The position numbers and the translations under genes are program-made. Positions 51,975-60,755 of a stretch of DNA of 64,000 bases are shown here, piece by piece. The DNA comes from Astrobacterium formosum (GTDB taxonomy: Bacteria > Pseudomonadota > Alphaproteobacteria > Rhizobiales > Xanthobacteraceae): contig JAVDCA010000005.1 of assembly GCA_030848545.1 (NCBI GenBank), forward strand, positions 213,896 through 277,895, read 5' to 3'. The notes below the pieces were generated by a model that worked only from the letters and a program-made list of their open reading frames with translations, had not been told where the DNA came from and ran no database searches. How positions within the stretch are numbered: the stretch's first letter is position 1; the number at the start of each line of letters is the position of its first letter.

Positions 51975-52991
51975 GTGCGCGTCGACGCCTGGACACACAT
52001 CTTTCCGGCCGGCTATTTCGCTCGGCTGCAGACGCTCGCATCGGCCGCGGGGCCGCTGAAGCGCTGGATGGAGCTTCCGTCCCTCCACGATCTCGACTGC
52101 CGCTTCCGCCTCATGGACGCGTTCGCGGACTACGCCCAGTTCCTGACCCCGTCGATGCCGCCCATCGAGGACCTTGCCGAAGGCGCCCTCGCGGTCGATC
52201 TCATGCGGCTCATGAACGACGGCCTCGCCGAGCTCGTCGACCGGCATCCTGACCGTTTTCCGGCCTTCGCGGCGGCCCTGTCGCTCGACGACGTCGATGC
52301 GGCGCTCGCCGAGATCGAGCGCGCGGCGGCCCTCGGCGCCGCCGGCGTCCAGCTCTGCACGCATGTGCGCGGCAGGCCCCTGGACGATCCCAATTATCGG
52401 CCGGTGTTCGACGCCCTCGCCGAAAAGCGTCTGGCGGTCTGGCTGCACCCGGTTCGAGGCCCCTCCCCCGACTATCCCACCGAGACACGCTCGCGCCACG
52501 AGATCTGGTGGTGCTTCGGCTGGCCCTACGACACGAGCGTCGCCATGGCGCGGCTCGTCTTCTCCGGCCTGTTCGATCGCCACCCGGAGCTGAAGATCGT
52601 CACCCACCACATGGGGGCGATGATCCCCTATTTCGAAGGTCGCATCATCCAGGGGTGGGGCCGCGAGATGGGATCGCGGACGCCGGCCGCCGACGCCCAC
52701 CTGCTCCCCGGCCCGCTGGCCCGGCCGCCGATCGACTATTTCCACATGTTCTACGCCGACACCGCCCTGTCCGGATCGACCTCGGCGACGCGCTGCGGCC
52801 TCGATTTCTTCGGCATCGACAAGGTCGTTTTCGCCACCGATTTCCCCTTCGACGCCGAAGGTGGCGGCTATCTGGTGCGCGAAACCATCCGCGCCCTCGA
52901 CGAGCTTTCGCTTTCCACCGAGGCGCGCCGGCGCATCGATCACGACAATCTCGCCGCCCTCATCGGGCGCCGTTGGGGATATCCATCATGA
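51975..52991 (+). CDS. Amidohydrolase_2 family protein (ACMSD/decarboxylase-like)
   Basis: A 338-residue TIM-barrel metal enzyme from a GTG at 51975 (GGGAG 9 bases upstream). The N-terminal metal-binding motif is atypical, with VDAWTHIFP in place of the usual HxH. Other motifs fit: WLHPVRG, KIVTHHMGAMIPYFEGRI, YADTALSG and the final metal Asp in VVFATDFPFDAEGG. The group includes ACMSD and resorcylate/carboxylate decarboxylases and lactone hydrolases. It starts an operon with IclR, a DHDPS-like aldolase and a TAXI-TRAP importer, consistent with breakdown of an imported carboxylate or aromatic acid. It overlaps the IclR gene by four bases. Confidence 0.88.
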   Translation: MRVDAWTHIFPAGYFARLQTLASAAGPLKRWMELPSLHDLDCRFRLMDAFADYAQFLTPSMPPIEDLAEGALAVDLMRLMNDGLAELVDRHPDRFPAFAAALSLDDVDAALAEIERAAALGAAGVQLCTHVRGRPLDDPNYRPVFDALAEKRLAVWLHPVRGPSPDYPTETRSRHEIWWCFGWPYDTSVAMARLVFSGLFDRHPELKIVTHHMGAMIPYFEGRIIQGWGREMGSRTPAADAHLLPGPLARPPIDYFHMFYADTALSGSTSATRCGLDFFGIDKVVFATDFPFDAEGGGYLVRETIRALDELSLSTEARRRIDHDNLAALIGRRWGYPS

Positions 52992-53833
52992 CCGATGCCG
53001 ATCCGCGCCGGGGCCGTCCCCGCAAGCAGCCGTCCGACGATGCCAAGGACAGCAAAAGCTCCGTCCTCTCCCTCGCCAAGGGATTCCGCGTCCTGGAAGC
53101 CTTTTCGGGCGACGTCGAGGAAATGACCATGTCGGAGATCGCCGACGTCGCCAAGCTCGACGCCGGCACGACCTTCCGCATGCTCAACACGCTGGTCGAC
53201 CTCGGATACGTCGCCCGCGTCGGCGACTCACGTCGCTTCCGCCTCACCCTCAAGGTGCTCGACCTCGGCTTCAACGCCATCGCCCGCAAGGACCAGCGCG
53301 CATTGGTGCGGCCGGTCTTGCAGTCGCTGGTGGACGAGATCAGCGAGGCGGCGAGCTTCGGCGTACTCGAAGGCGGCGACGTGCTCTATATCGAGCGCGT
53401 GCGCGCCGGCTTCACCCGGCTCGGCGTCGACATTCGCATCGGCACCACCATCCCGGTCGCCACCAGCATCATCGGCGCCGCCATCCTCGCCTTCCTGCCG
53501 CCGGAGGCGCTCGAGCGCACGCTGTCGATTCCGCCGCGCCACCCCCTCGCCACCCCGAAGCCGGGACGGGCCGAACTGGGCCGCATCCTCGCCGACGTCC
53601 GCAAGCGCGGCTATGTCCTGCAGGAGTCGCGGATATCGGGCGGCCTGCACGTTCTCGCGACCCCCGTGCTCGATGCGGCCGGCCACGCGATCGGCGCCGT
53701 CAGTGTCGCCGCGCCGATCATTCGCATCTCCGCCGCCGAGATCCAGAAGCACACTCTGCCCCACGTCCTCGCCGCCGCCAAAGACATCGGTCGCGCCCTG
53801 CAGACGTCCGGCTCTGCCACCTCCATTCCTTGA
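52988..53833 (+). CDS. IclR-family transcriptional regulator
   Basis: A 281-residue regulator from the ATG at 52988 (ATGA overlap with the amidohydrolase stop). An N-terminal basic tail (RRGRPRKQPSDDAKDSKSS) precedes the winged helix (SLAKGFRVLEAFSGDVEEMT; LDAGTTFRMLNTLVDLGYVA) and the IclR effector domain (ASFGVLEGGDVLYIERVRAG; TSIIGAAILAFLPPEAL; GYVLQESRISGGLHVLATPV). It probably controls its own operon through the palindromes upstream of the first gene. Effector unknown. Confidence 0.94.
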   Translation: MTDADPRRGRPRKQPSDDAKDSKSSVLSLAKGFRVLEAFSGDVEEMTMSEIADVAKLDAGTTFRMLNTLVDLGYVARVGDSRRFRLTLKVLDLGFNAIARKDQRALVRPVLQSLVDEISEAASFGVLEGGDVLYIERVRAGFTRLGVDIRIGTTIPVATSIIGAAILAFLPPEALERTLSIPPRHPLATPKPGRAELGRILADVRKRGYVLQESRISGGLHVLATPVLDAAGHAIGAVSVAAPIIRISAAEIQKHTLPHVLAAAKDIGRALQTSGSATSIP

Positions 53834-53900
53834 GAACGCACATGCGATCACCGCTTCCGCCCCTCCAGCAACCATCAACTTCATGACGAAGGAGACTCCC

Positions 53901-54848
53901 ATGACGGCAGCCTACAAAGGCATCTTCCCGGCCCTGCAGTGCCCGTTCGACGACAAGCTCGCCATCGACGAGCCGGAGCTGCGCCGGTTCGCTTCCTGGC
54001 TCGCCAGCCACAAGGGTATCGGCGGCCTGGTCACCAACGGCCACACCGGCGAAGTGTTTGCCCTGACCGGCAAGCAACGCGCCGAAGTGACCCGCATCGT
54101 CGCCGACGAGGTCAAGGGCAAGATTCCGGTTGTGTCCGGCCTGTGCTGCGAGGGCATCGCCGAGGCCGTCGAGCACGCCCAGATGGCGCGCGACGCCGGC
54201 GCCACCGGCCTGCTCGTCATGCCGCCGCACGGCTGGCTGCGCTTCGGCATGAAGCAGCCCGACAACGTGGTCGACTATTTCAAGGCGATCGGCGAAGGCT
54301 CCGGCCTCGACCAGGTCGTCCACATCTATCCGGCCTGGACGCGCTCGTCCTACAATTTCGAAACCCTGGCCGCGCTCGCCAAGCTGCCGTGGGTCAAGTG
54401 CATGAAGGTCGGCACCCGCGACATGAACAAGTATGCGCGCGACCTGCGCACCATCAAGGAAGCGGATCCGAGCGTCACCGTTCTCACCTGCCACGACGAA
54501 TACCTGCTCGCCTCCATGGTGCAGGGCGTCGACGGTGCGCTGGTCGGCTTCGCCTCGATGATCCCGCAGATGATCATCGACCTCTACGCCGCCGTCCAGG
54601 CCGGCGACTTGAAGACCGCCCAGGCGCTGCAGGCGCGCATCAATCCGTTGAAGGACGTCGTCTATGGCGGCGGCGAGCCCACCGGCGACGCCCACGCCCG
54701 CATGAAATACGCCATGTACATGGCCGGCATCCTCAAATCGCCGCGCGTGCAACCGCCGACCCTGCCGCCCGACGCCGCCACGCTCAAGGCGATCGAGGAC
54801 GCCGTCAGGGGCGCCGGCATGTTCAAGCGCTCCGCCATGGCGGCGTAG
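53901..54848 (+). CDS. Dihydrodipicolinate synthase/N-acetylneuraminate lyase family aldolase
   Basis: A 315-residue class I aldolase of the DapA superfamily from the ATG at 53901 (GGAG 8 bases upstream). Motifs: GGLVTNGHTGEVFALTGKQR (substrate carboxylate-binding region), HIYPAWTRSSYNF (with the Tyr of the YxxP motif) and the Schiff-base Lys in WVKCMKVGTRDMN. It differs from housekeeping DapA at the TGE motif and substrate loop, so it more likely acts on a sugar acid or keto-acid catabolic intermediate. Its neighbours, an amidohydrolase and a TRAP importer, support a catabolic role. Confidence 0.9.
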   Translation: MTAAYKGIFPALQCPFDDKLAIDEPELRRFASWLASHKGIGGLVTNGHTGEVFALTGKQRAEVTRIVADEVKGKIPVVSGLCCEGIAEAVEHAQMARDAGATGLLVMPPHGWLRFGMKQPDNVVDYFKAIGEGSGLDQVVHIYPAWTRSSYNFETLAALAKLPWVKCMKVGTRDMNKYARDLRTIKEADPSVTVLTCHDEYLLASMVQGVDGALVGFASMIPQMIIDLYAAVQAGDLKTAQALQARINPLKDVVYGGGEPTGDAHARMKYAMYMAGILKSPRVQPPTLPPDAATLKAIEDAVRGAGMFKRSAMAA

Positions 54849-54983
54849 TCGCTCCTGACGCCGGCCGTCGCGTTCGCGGCGGCCGGCGAACCGGCCAAGC
54901 GACGGCCATGAGCGGACCGACCGATGACGGCGCCTGCCGGGAAACCGACGGCCAGAACGTTCGACCACATCAAGGAGACGACC

Positions 54984-55973
54984 ATGACCATGAAGTTGTT
55001 TGTCGGATCAGCCGCAGTCGCGGCTTCTCTCCTGACGGCGGCTGTCGCAAATGCTGCCGAACCAATCCGCATCGGCTCGATGCCGATCGGATCCGGCTGG
55101 TACGTCGCCGCAGCGGCCATGGAGCAATTGCTCAAGCCGGAGCTGGGCGGACGTCCGGTCGAAGTCATCGCCCGCGGCGGCGGTGTCGCCAACCCGATGG
55201 TAGTTGAACAGGGCAAGGCCGAGATCGCCTTGTCCAACGTCGCCACGTCGGTGTGGGCGATGAACGGAGAACTGCTCTACGCCGGCAAGAAGGCCACCCA
55301 CATCCGCGCCCTGATCGGCGGGCTCAATCCCGTCTACATAGCGTTGATGGTGCGCAACGACTTCATCAAGAAGACCGGCCTCGACACCATGGACAAGATC
55401 TTCACGTCCGGGAAACCGCTGCGCATGGTGATGAAGCCGCAGGGCTCGAACGTACCGCCGACCGTCGATCTGATGCTGTCGGCCTACGGGCTCGACCGCG
55501 CCAAGGTCAAGGCCGCCGGCGGCGAGGTCATCCAGGTCGACACCTCCCAGATTCCGGATGTCGCCCGTGAAGGCCGCGCCGACATGATGTTCGACACGGT
55601 GCTCAAGGGTCATCCGATGATCACCGAGCTGGCGCTGACCGCCGACGTGCGCTTCGTCGACCTGTCCGAGAAGGTACGGGCGGTCCTCGCCAAGAACGGC
55701 GTCAAGCCGGCCCGGTATCCGGCCTGGTTCAAGGGCCAGGAGGGCCCCGTGTGGGGCGGCGACTTCGGCACCCAGCTGATCGCCCATGCCGACCTGCCCG
55801 ACGATGTCGCCTACACCATCGTCAAGACCCTGATCGAGAAGCGCGCCGAGTTGGTGAAGGCCTATCCGGCTTTCGGCGCCTTCGATCCCAAAGAGGCTGC
55901 GAAGCCGGAGAACAACGGCATTCCGCTGCATCCGGGTGCCGCGAGGTACTACAAGGAAAAAGGCCTGATGTGA
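54984..55973 (+). CDS. TAXI-family TRAP transporter substrate-binding protein
   Basis: A 329-residue exported binding protein from the ATG at 54984 (GGAG upstream). The signal peptide is KLFVGSAAVAASLLTAAVANA. The mature part opens IRIGSMPIGSGWYVAAAAME, and VEVIARGGGVANPMVVEQGK is the TAXI signature. The C-terminal region contains VWGGDFGTQLIAHADLPDDV. It captures a ligand in the periplasm for the fused permease encoded 70 bases downstream. TAXI proteins bind diverse carboxylates; the ligand here is unknown. Confidence 0.94.
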   Translation: MTMKLFVGSAAVAASLLTAAVANAAEPIRIGSMPIGSGWYVAAAAMEQLLKPELGGRPVEVIARGGGVANPMVVEQGKAEIALSNVATSVWAMNGELLYAGKKATHIRALIGGLNPVYIALMVRNDFIKKTGLDTMDKIFTSGKPLRMVMKPQGSNVPPTVDLMLSAYGLDRAKVKAAGGEVIQVDTSQIPDVAREGRADMMFDTVLKGHPMITELALTADVRFVDLSEKVRAVLAKNGVKPARYPAWFKGQEGPVWGGDFGTQLIAHADLPDDVAYTIVKTLIEKRAELVKAYPAFGAFDPKEAAKPENNGIPLHPGAARYYKEKGLM

Positions 55974-56043
55974 TCGGTTCGACGGGCGGCGCCGGTCGTC
56001 GCCCGCCTCTGCTTGCGCGCCGGGACCAAGAGGAATCCGCGTC

Positions 56044-57996
56044 ATGTCCTTCGATCTTCGGATGCTCCGCGACGTACGGCTGTGGGCCGGCGGCGTGCTG
56101 GTCGTCTTCCAATATTGGATACTCTCCCATCCCCAACCTCCGATGGTGACGCGGCCCACCCATCTGGTGCTCGCCCTGCTGCTCGTCTTTCTGTGGAATC
56201 CGCTCGCCACCGACAGGATTCCGATCTGGTTGCGGCGCGTCATCGACGGCGCCATTGTGGTCGGCGTGCTCGGCTTCGCCCTCTACTACTGGCAGTCTTT
56301 GACCCGCATCGAGGAGCGCATCGAAAACGTCTCCCCGGTCCTGACCGAGGACATCGTCTTCGGGATCGTGTTCGTGCTGCTCCTGCTCGAAGGCGTACGG
56401 CGAACGACCGGGATGATCCTGGTGTGGGTGATCCTCGCCTTCCTGCTCTACGGCGCGTTCGCCTTCCTGCTGCCGGCGGGCGGCTTCCGCGGCTTCGAAT
56501 TCGAGGAATACATCGAGATCCTGACGCTGACGACCAGCGGCATCTTCGGCGTGACGACCGAGACCTCGGTCACGTTCGTCTTCTACTTCATCGCCTTCGG
56601 CGTGGTCTACGCGGCGATCGGCGGCGGCCGGCTGCTCATCGACCTCGCCATCCGGCTGGTCGGCCGCGCCAACGGCGGCAGCCAGAAGGTCGCGGTCGTC
56701 GGCTCCAGCCTGATGGGCATGATCACCGGCAGCGCCGTCGCCAACGTCGCCGCCGTCGGCGTCTTCACGATTCCCCTGATGAAGAAGTCGGGCGTCTCGC
56801 CCGACAGGGCCGCGGCCACCGAAGCGATCGCCTCCACCGGCGGCCAGCTGATGCCACCGGTCATGGGCGTCGCCGCCTTCGTGATGGCGGAGTTGCTCGG
56901 CATTCCCTATGCGCGCATCGCACTCGCCGGCGTCATCCCGGCGGTCGCCTACTACATGGCGCTCTATATCCTGGTCGATCTCAATGCCCGCAAGACCGGC
57001 ACCGGCACGCTGCCGGCCAAGACCGTCGACGACGTCGAGCCGCTCCTCGGGCGTCTGCACCTGCTGCTGCCGCCGATCGTCCTGATCACGTGCATGGTCT
57101 TCGAATTCTCGGCGCAGACTTCGGCCATGTATGCGACCCTGTCGTGCTTCCCGCTCGCGTTCGTACGCAAGCGGGATTGGATCGGCCCCGGCCAGTTCCT
57201 CGAGATGGTCCGCGCCACCGGCCGTCAGGCGGCCGAGATCGCGGTGCCGATCGGCGCCATCGGCGTCGTCATCGCCATCGCGGTGCAATCAAACCTCGCC
57301 CTCAAGTTCTCGGCCGGCCTCATCTCGGTCAGCGGCGGCTTCCTGGCGAGTTCGCTGATCCTGATCATCATCGGCTGCATCATCATGGGCATGGGCCTAC
57401 CGACGGTGGCCGCCTACATCATCGGCGCCGTCCTTTATGCCCCGGCATTGCAGAGGCTCGGCGTGCCGCAGCTGACGGCGCACTTCTTCGTGTTCTATTA
57501 CTGCGTGCTGTCGATGGTGACGCCGCCGGTGGCACTCGCCGCCTATGCGGCGGCCGGGCTGGCGCAGACCAGTCCTTGGGCGGCGGGCTGGAAGGCCTTC
57601 CAGATGAGTTTCGTCGCCTTCCTGATTCCGTTCGCCTTCGTCGCCGATCCGGCGCTCCTGTTCCAGGCACCGCCCCTCGACATCGTCATCGCGTCGGCGG
57701 GCCTGTTCGTGCCGACCGGCCTGTGGGCCGTCGGCGTGGTCGGCTACTTCCGCCATGATCTCGGCTGGCCAGACCGCATCTTCCTGATGATCTGCAGCGT
57801 CATGGCGATCGTCGCACCGACCGGCGCGCTTCTGTGGTGGATCGGCAACGGCGCCGGAGTGGCGTTCCTGGCGATCAACGGTCGCTATCCGGGGATGAGT
57901 TTCGGGTTCCTGGTGCCGCGATCGATGATGCCAGCGGCGCCTCCCCCGGCGTCCAGCGTGGCTGAATCGGGATCACGGCATCCGAGCGCCGGATGA
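56044..57996 (+). CDS. TRAP transporter permease, fused 4TM/12TM (DctQM type)
   Basis: A 650-residue integral membrane protein. The first about 150 residues have four membrane helices and substitute for DctQ; the rest is DctM-like (VGSSLMGMITGSAVANVAAV; TEAIASTGGQLMPPVMGVAA; IIGCIIMGMGLPTVAAYIIG; YYCVLSMVTPPVALAAYAAA). The GGQLMPP and GLPTVAAY motifs are typical of TAXI-associated fused permeases. It imports the ligand with a sodium gradient in known relatives. It ends the operon begun at 51975. Confidence 0.95.
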   Translation: MSFDLRMLRDVRLWAGGVLVVFQYWILSHPQPPMVTRPTHLVLALLLVFLWNPLATDRIPIWLRRVIDGAIVVGVLGFALYYWQSLTRIEERIENVSPVLTEDIVFGIVFVLLLLEGVRRTTGMILVWVILAFLLYGAFAFLLPAGGFRGFEFEEYIEILTLTTSGIFGVTTETSVTFVFYFIAFGVVYAAIGGGRLLIDLAIRLVGRANGGSQKVAVVGSSLMGMITGSAVANVAAVGVFTIPLMKKSGVSPDRAAATEAIASTGGQLMPPVMGVAAFVMAELLGIPYARIALAGVIPAVAYYMALYILVDLNARKTGTGTLPAKTVDDVEPLLGRLHLLLPPIVLITCMVFEFSAQTSAMYATLSCFPLAFVRKRDWIGPGQFLEMVRATGRQAAEIAVPIGAIGVVIAIAVQSNLALKFSAGLISVSGGFLASSLILIIIGCIIMGMGLPTVAAYIIGAVLYAPALQRLGVPQLTAHFFVFYYCVLSMVTPPVALAAYAAAGLAQTSPWAAGWKAFQMSFVAFLIPFAFVADPALLFQAPPLDIVIASAGLFVPTGLWAVGVVGYFRHDLGWPDRIFLMICSVMAIVAPTGALLWWIGNGAGVAFLAINGRYPGMSFGFLVPRSMMPAAPPPASSVAESGSRHPSAG

Positions 57997-58117
57997 TACC
58001 CGGGCAGGCGATCGCTGCCGTGCAGGTGACGACGCGCTTTCCCTTCAGTCACGGCGCGCCCATTCTCATCGGCGATCCGGCCGGCATCACTGCACTTCTG
58101 CCGCCGCGCGACGCTCG

Positions 58118-59020
58118 CTATCTTGGCGAGCGTCGCTCTGCCGCTCCCTGCCGCAGCGCCTCGACCACCGCCCGCAATCCCCGCGTCAAGTGCTTGTCGC
58201 GCCGCAGCACGAGCCCGAACGAGCGCGTCAGCCTCGGCGACAGCGACCGCCAGGCGAGCCGCGGGCCGCCGCGGCCGCCGAGGGCGAGGCGCGGCAGCAC
58301 GGCCCAGCCGAGCCCGACGCCGACCAGTTGCTTGATCGCCTCGACGCTGCCCAGCTCCATCACCGGTTTGGCGAGGGCGCCGCCGGCGACGAACCAGCGC
58401 TCGATCAGCCGGCGCGTCTGCCCGCCTTCCTCGTAGAGCAAGAGCGACTGCTCGGCGAGGAAACGCGCCGTCAGCGCCCGCTGCGGCGGCGGCTTGGCGG
58501 CGGGGAATACGGCGACCAGTTCGTCCTCGCCCACTTTGGTGATGTCGAGGGCGCGGCCCGACATGGGCAGCGTGCCGAGCAGGATGTCGAGATCGTTGGC
58601 CTCGAGGCGCTTGAGCAGGTCGAGCGTGTTGCCGGTGCACACCACGATGTCGAGCCCCGGCATGCGCCGGCGCAGGCCCGTCAGGATGGGCGGCAAGAGG
58701 TGGATGCAGGCGGTGGCGCCGGTGCCGATCCTCACCCGCCCGACCGCACCGCTCTTGTGCGGCGCGATGGCCGCGACCGCCTCGTCGATCTCGGCATGGA
58801 TGCGCCGCGCATGCACCAGGAGGTCGCGGCCGGCTGCCGTCGCCTGCGCGCGCCGGCCGCTGCGCTCGACGAGGCGCACGCCGAGCCGGCGTTCGAGCTC
58901 GCGGATCTTTAAGCTGACAGCCGGCTGGCTCAGTCCGGCCCGCTCGGCGGCGGCCGAAAAGCTGCCCAGTTCGACGACGTCGGCGAAGGCGCGCAGGTGG
59001 TCGAGGCTGAAGTCTCTCAT
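58118..59020 (-). CDS. LysR-family transcriptional regulator
   Basis: A 300-residue regulator from the ATG at 59020 (MRDFSLDHLRAFADVVELGS; a TTG two codons upstream is less likely). The N-terminal winged helix is typical (SFSAAAERAGLSQPAVSLKI, RELERRLGVRLVERSGRR). The C-terminal effector domain covers about 90-295. It is divergent from the MFS gene, with an inverted repeat between them, and it converges with the TRAP operon. Its last 25 codons are duplicated at 51380-51475. Confidence 0.95.
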   Translation of the reverse strand: MRDFSLDHLRAFADVVELGSFSAAAERAGLSQPAVSLKIRELERRLGVRLVERSGRRAQATAAGRDLLVHARRIHAEIDEAVAAIAPHKSGAVGRVRIGTGATACIHLLPPILTGLRRRMPGLDIVVCTGNTLDLLKRLEANDLDILLGTLPMSGRALDITKVGEDELVAVFPAAKPPPQRALTARFLAEQSLLLYEEGGQTRRLIERWFVAGGALAKPVMELGSVEAIKQLVGVGLGWAVLPRLALGGRGGPRLAWRSLSPRLTRSFGLVLRRDKHLTRGLRAVVEALRQGAAERRSPR

Positions 59021-59028
59021 AAGCAATA

Positions 59029-59045
59029 CTCATGCGATGCATGAG
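59029..59045. promoter_or_regulatory. LysR-type operator candidate between divergent LysR and MFS genes
   Basis: The perfect inverted repeat CTCATG-N5-CATGAG (59029-59045) starts nine bases before the LysR start codon. TATAAT follows at 59049-59054 on the plus strand. LysR proteins commonly bind such interrupted dyads between divergent promoters. Function is inferred from position. Confidence 0.6.
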
Positions 59046-59217
59046 AACTATAATATTCCTTGCGCGCCGTGCCCAGGCCAGGATAGGTCACCGTCCTGGT
59101 CGAGGAATTGTCCGTGCGCGCCGCCGTGTCTTGCCTTGAAAACGGCCGCTGGCTCGACAGCGTCTTGATGCAGCGCCCGCTCGGTGCCGGCGACCGCACG
59201 CCGCGCCGGGGCACGTG

Positions 59218-60393
59218 ATGGTCGCCCCGCGTCTCGTCGCCGGCCTCGGCGCCGCCCAGCTCGTCTGCTGGGGCGTCTCCTACTATCTCATGGGCGTGTT
59301 CGGCGAGGACATCGCCCGCGATCTTCACTGGTCGCGCACCATGACCTACGGGGGGTTCGCCGGCGCCGTCGCCCTCATGGGCGTGATCTCGCCGTTGGTC
59401 GGCGCGCTGGTCGACCGCCATGGCGGACGCCGGATCATGACCATCGGTTCGGCCCTGATGGCCATGGGTCTCCTCGGCCTGAGCCAGGCCCGCGAGCCGA
59501 TCTCCTACTTCGCCGCCTGGATCGTGCTGGGTTTTGCCATGCGCATGACGCTCTACGATGCGGCATTCGCAGCGCTGGTGCGCATCGCCGGGCCGGCGGC
59601 GCGGGCGCCGATCTCGCAGATCACGCTGTTGGGCGGGCTCGCGTCATCCGTGTTCTGGCCGTTCGGCCATTTCCTCGCCGAAGCGTTCGGCTGGCGCGGC
59701 GCGCTCGTGGTCTATGCCGGCTTCGCCGCCGCGACCGCGGCGGTGCACTGGACGATTCCGGACAAGCACTACGAGGAGGCGGAAACCACCACCGCGCCGG
59801 CCCCGCCGCTCGCGCGCGCCGGCCGCGACCAGTTCCTCGCCGCCGCCCTCTACGCCGGCATGGTGACGCTGGCCTCGTTCCTGTCGACCGGCATGTCGGC
59901 GCACATGATCGGCATCATGTCGGGCCTGGGCATGAGCGCCGCCGCCGCGGTCTGGGTCGCGACCCTGCGCGGCATCGGCCAGTCCTCCGCGCGCCTGTGC
60001 GAGGTCGCCTTCGGGGGCCGCCTGAGCCCGCTCACCCTGGGCGTCCTCGCCACCGTCGTGCTGCCGCTCTCGTTCTTGGCCGGCACGTTCAGCGGCATGT
60101 CGATCGCCGCCGGCGTCGCTTTCGGGCTCGTCTATGGGGGCGGCAACGGCCTCCTGACCATCGTGCGCGGCACGTTGCCGCTGGTGCTGTTCGATCCGCG
60201 TGGCTATGGCGCCCTGGTCGGCCGCCTCGCCAGCGCGAGCTTCTTCGCCTCGGCGCTCGCGCCCGTCACCTATGCGGCCATCATCGACGCGGCGGGCGAT
60301 GCCGCCGCGCTCTATGTCTCGGCCATCATCGCCGCCCTGGTGGCCGGCGCGGCGCTGGTGTTGCGATGGCGCTATCGGGGGGACAGGCCTTAA
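59218..60393 (+). CDS. MFS transporter
   Basis: A 391-residue twelve-helix carrier from the ATG at 59218 (a GTG one codon earlier is equally possible). The A-motif between TM2 and TM3 is recognisable as GALVDRHGGRRIMTIGSALM. The N-terminal VAGLGAAQLVCWGVSYYLMG and the conserved second-half helices (FLSTGMSAHMIGIMSGLGMS; LVYGGGNGLLTIVRGTLPLV) resemble the unknown-substrate exporter group common in rhizobia. It is divergent from the LysR regulator, which likely controls it. Confidence 0.9.
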   Translation: MVAPRLVAGLGAAQLVCWGVSYYLMGVFGEDIARDLHWSRTMTYGGFAGAVALMGVISPLVGALVDRHGGRRIMTIGSALMAMGLLGLSQAREPISYFAAWIVLGFAMRMTLYDAAFAALVRIAGPAARAPISQITLLGGLASSVFWPFGHFLAEAFGWRGALVVYAGFAAATAAVHWTIPDKHYEEAETTTAPAPPLARAGRDQFLAAALYAGMVTLASFLSTGMSAHMIGIMSGLGMSAAAAVWVATLRGIGQSSARLCEVAFGGRLSPLTLGVLATVVLPLSFLAGTFSGMSIAAGVAFGLVYGGGNGLLTIVRGTLPLVLFDPRGYGALVGRLASASFFASALAPVTYAAIIDAAGDAAALYVSAIIAALVAGAALVLRWRYRGDRP

Positions 60394-60434
60394 GGAACGA
60401 CGGCGGAACGATAGCTATTTCGTTGCTTGCCCAT

Positions 60435-60470
60435 TCAAACGAGCGCCGACGCATCGACGAAGATCGTCAC
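60435..60470 (-). pseudogene. vapC remnant, 11 codons
   Basis: A GTG at 60470 overlaps the vapB stop (GTGA) exactly as a coupled vapC would. The peptide is VTIFVDASALV followed by TGA at 60435-60437. TIFVDASALV is the usual beginning of VapC PIN-domain toxins, including the first catalytic Asp. The sequence after the stop has no PIN-like features, so the toxin gene is truncated right after its first strand. Confidence 0.75.
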
Positions 60471-60703
60471 AAGTCCCCCGACAACTCGTCGAAGAAGTCC
60501 TTGTCCGCTTTCAACCCCGTCGCCGGCAGCAGCGGCGCCGCTCGAAAAGCAGCAAACCGCTCTTCCAATGACGGCTTGGCTGTCGAGCCCTCCAGTTCGG
60601 CCGTCACCGCCAACTTGACGGCATCCTGTTCCGACACGCCGCGTCGCCTGGCGAGTTCAGAAACCAGTTCCGCAATCTGATCGTCCTCGATGTAGAGCGG
60701 CAT
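60467..60703 (-). CDS. VapB-type antitoxin (Rv0623/PSK_trans_fac-like), toxin partner truncated
   Basis: A 78-residue protein from the ATG at 60703 (MPLYIEDDQIAELVSELARR). The N-terminal ribbon-helix-helix-like part and the GVSEQDAVKLAVTAELEG segment match Rv0623/VapB family antitoxins. The C-terminal PLLPATGLKADKDFFDELSG would wrap a VapC toxin. The expected vapC starts in the overlapping position but stops after 11 codons, so this is an orphan antitoxin gene. Confidence 0.82.
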   Translation of the reverse strand: MPLYIEDDQIAELVSELARRRGVSEQDAVKLAVTAELEGSTAKPSLEERFAAFRAAPLLPATGLKADKDFFDELSGDL

Positions 60704-60755
60704 GGCGCCTCCGGATGTCCCGCAGAATAGCACAGGATACCCGGACGCCCCATCG

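Noticed and set aside
59039..59214. Short peptide genes between LysR and MFS
   Set aside because: Frames of about 40 codons exist but lack ribosome-binding sites and recognisable features.
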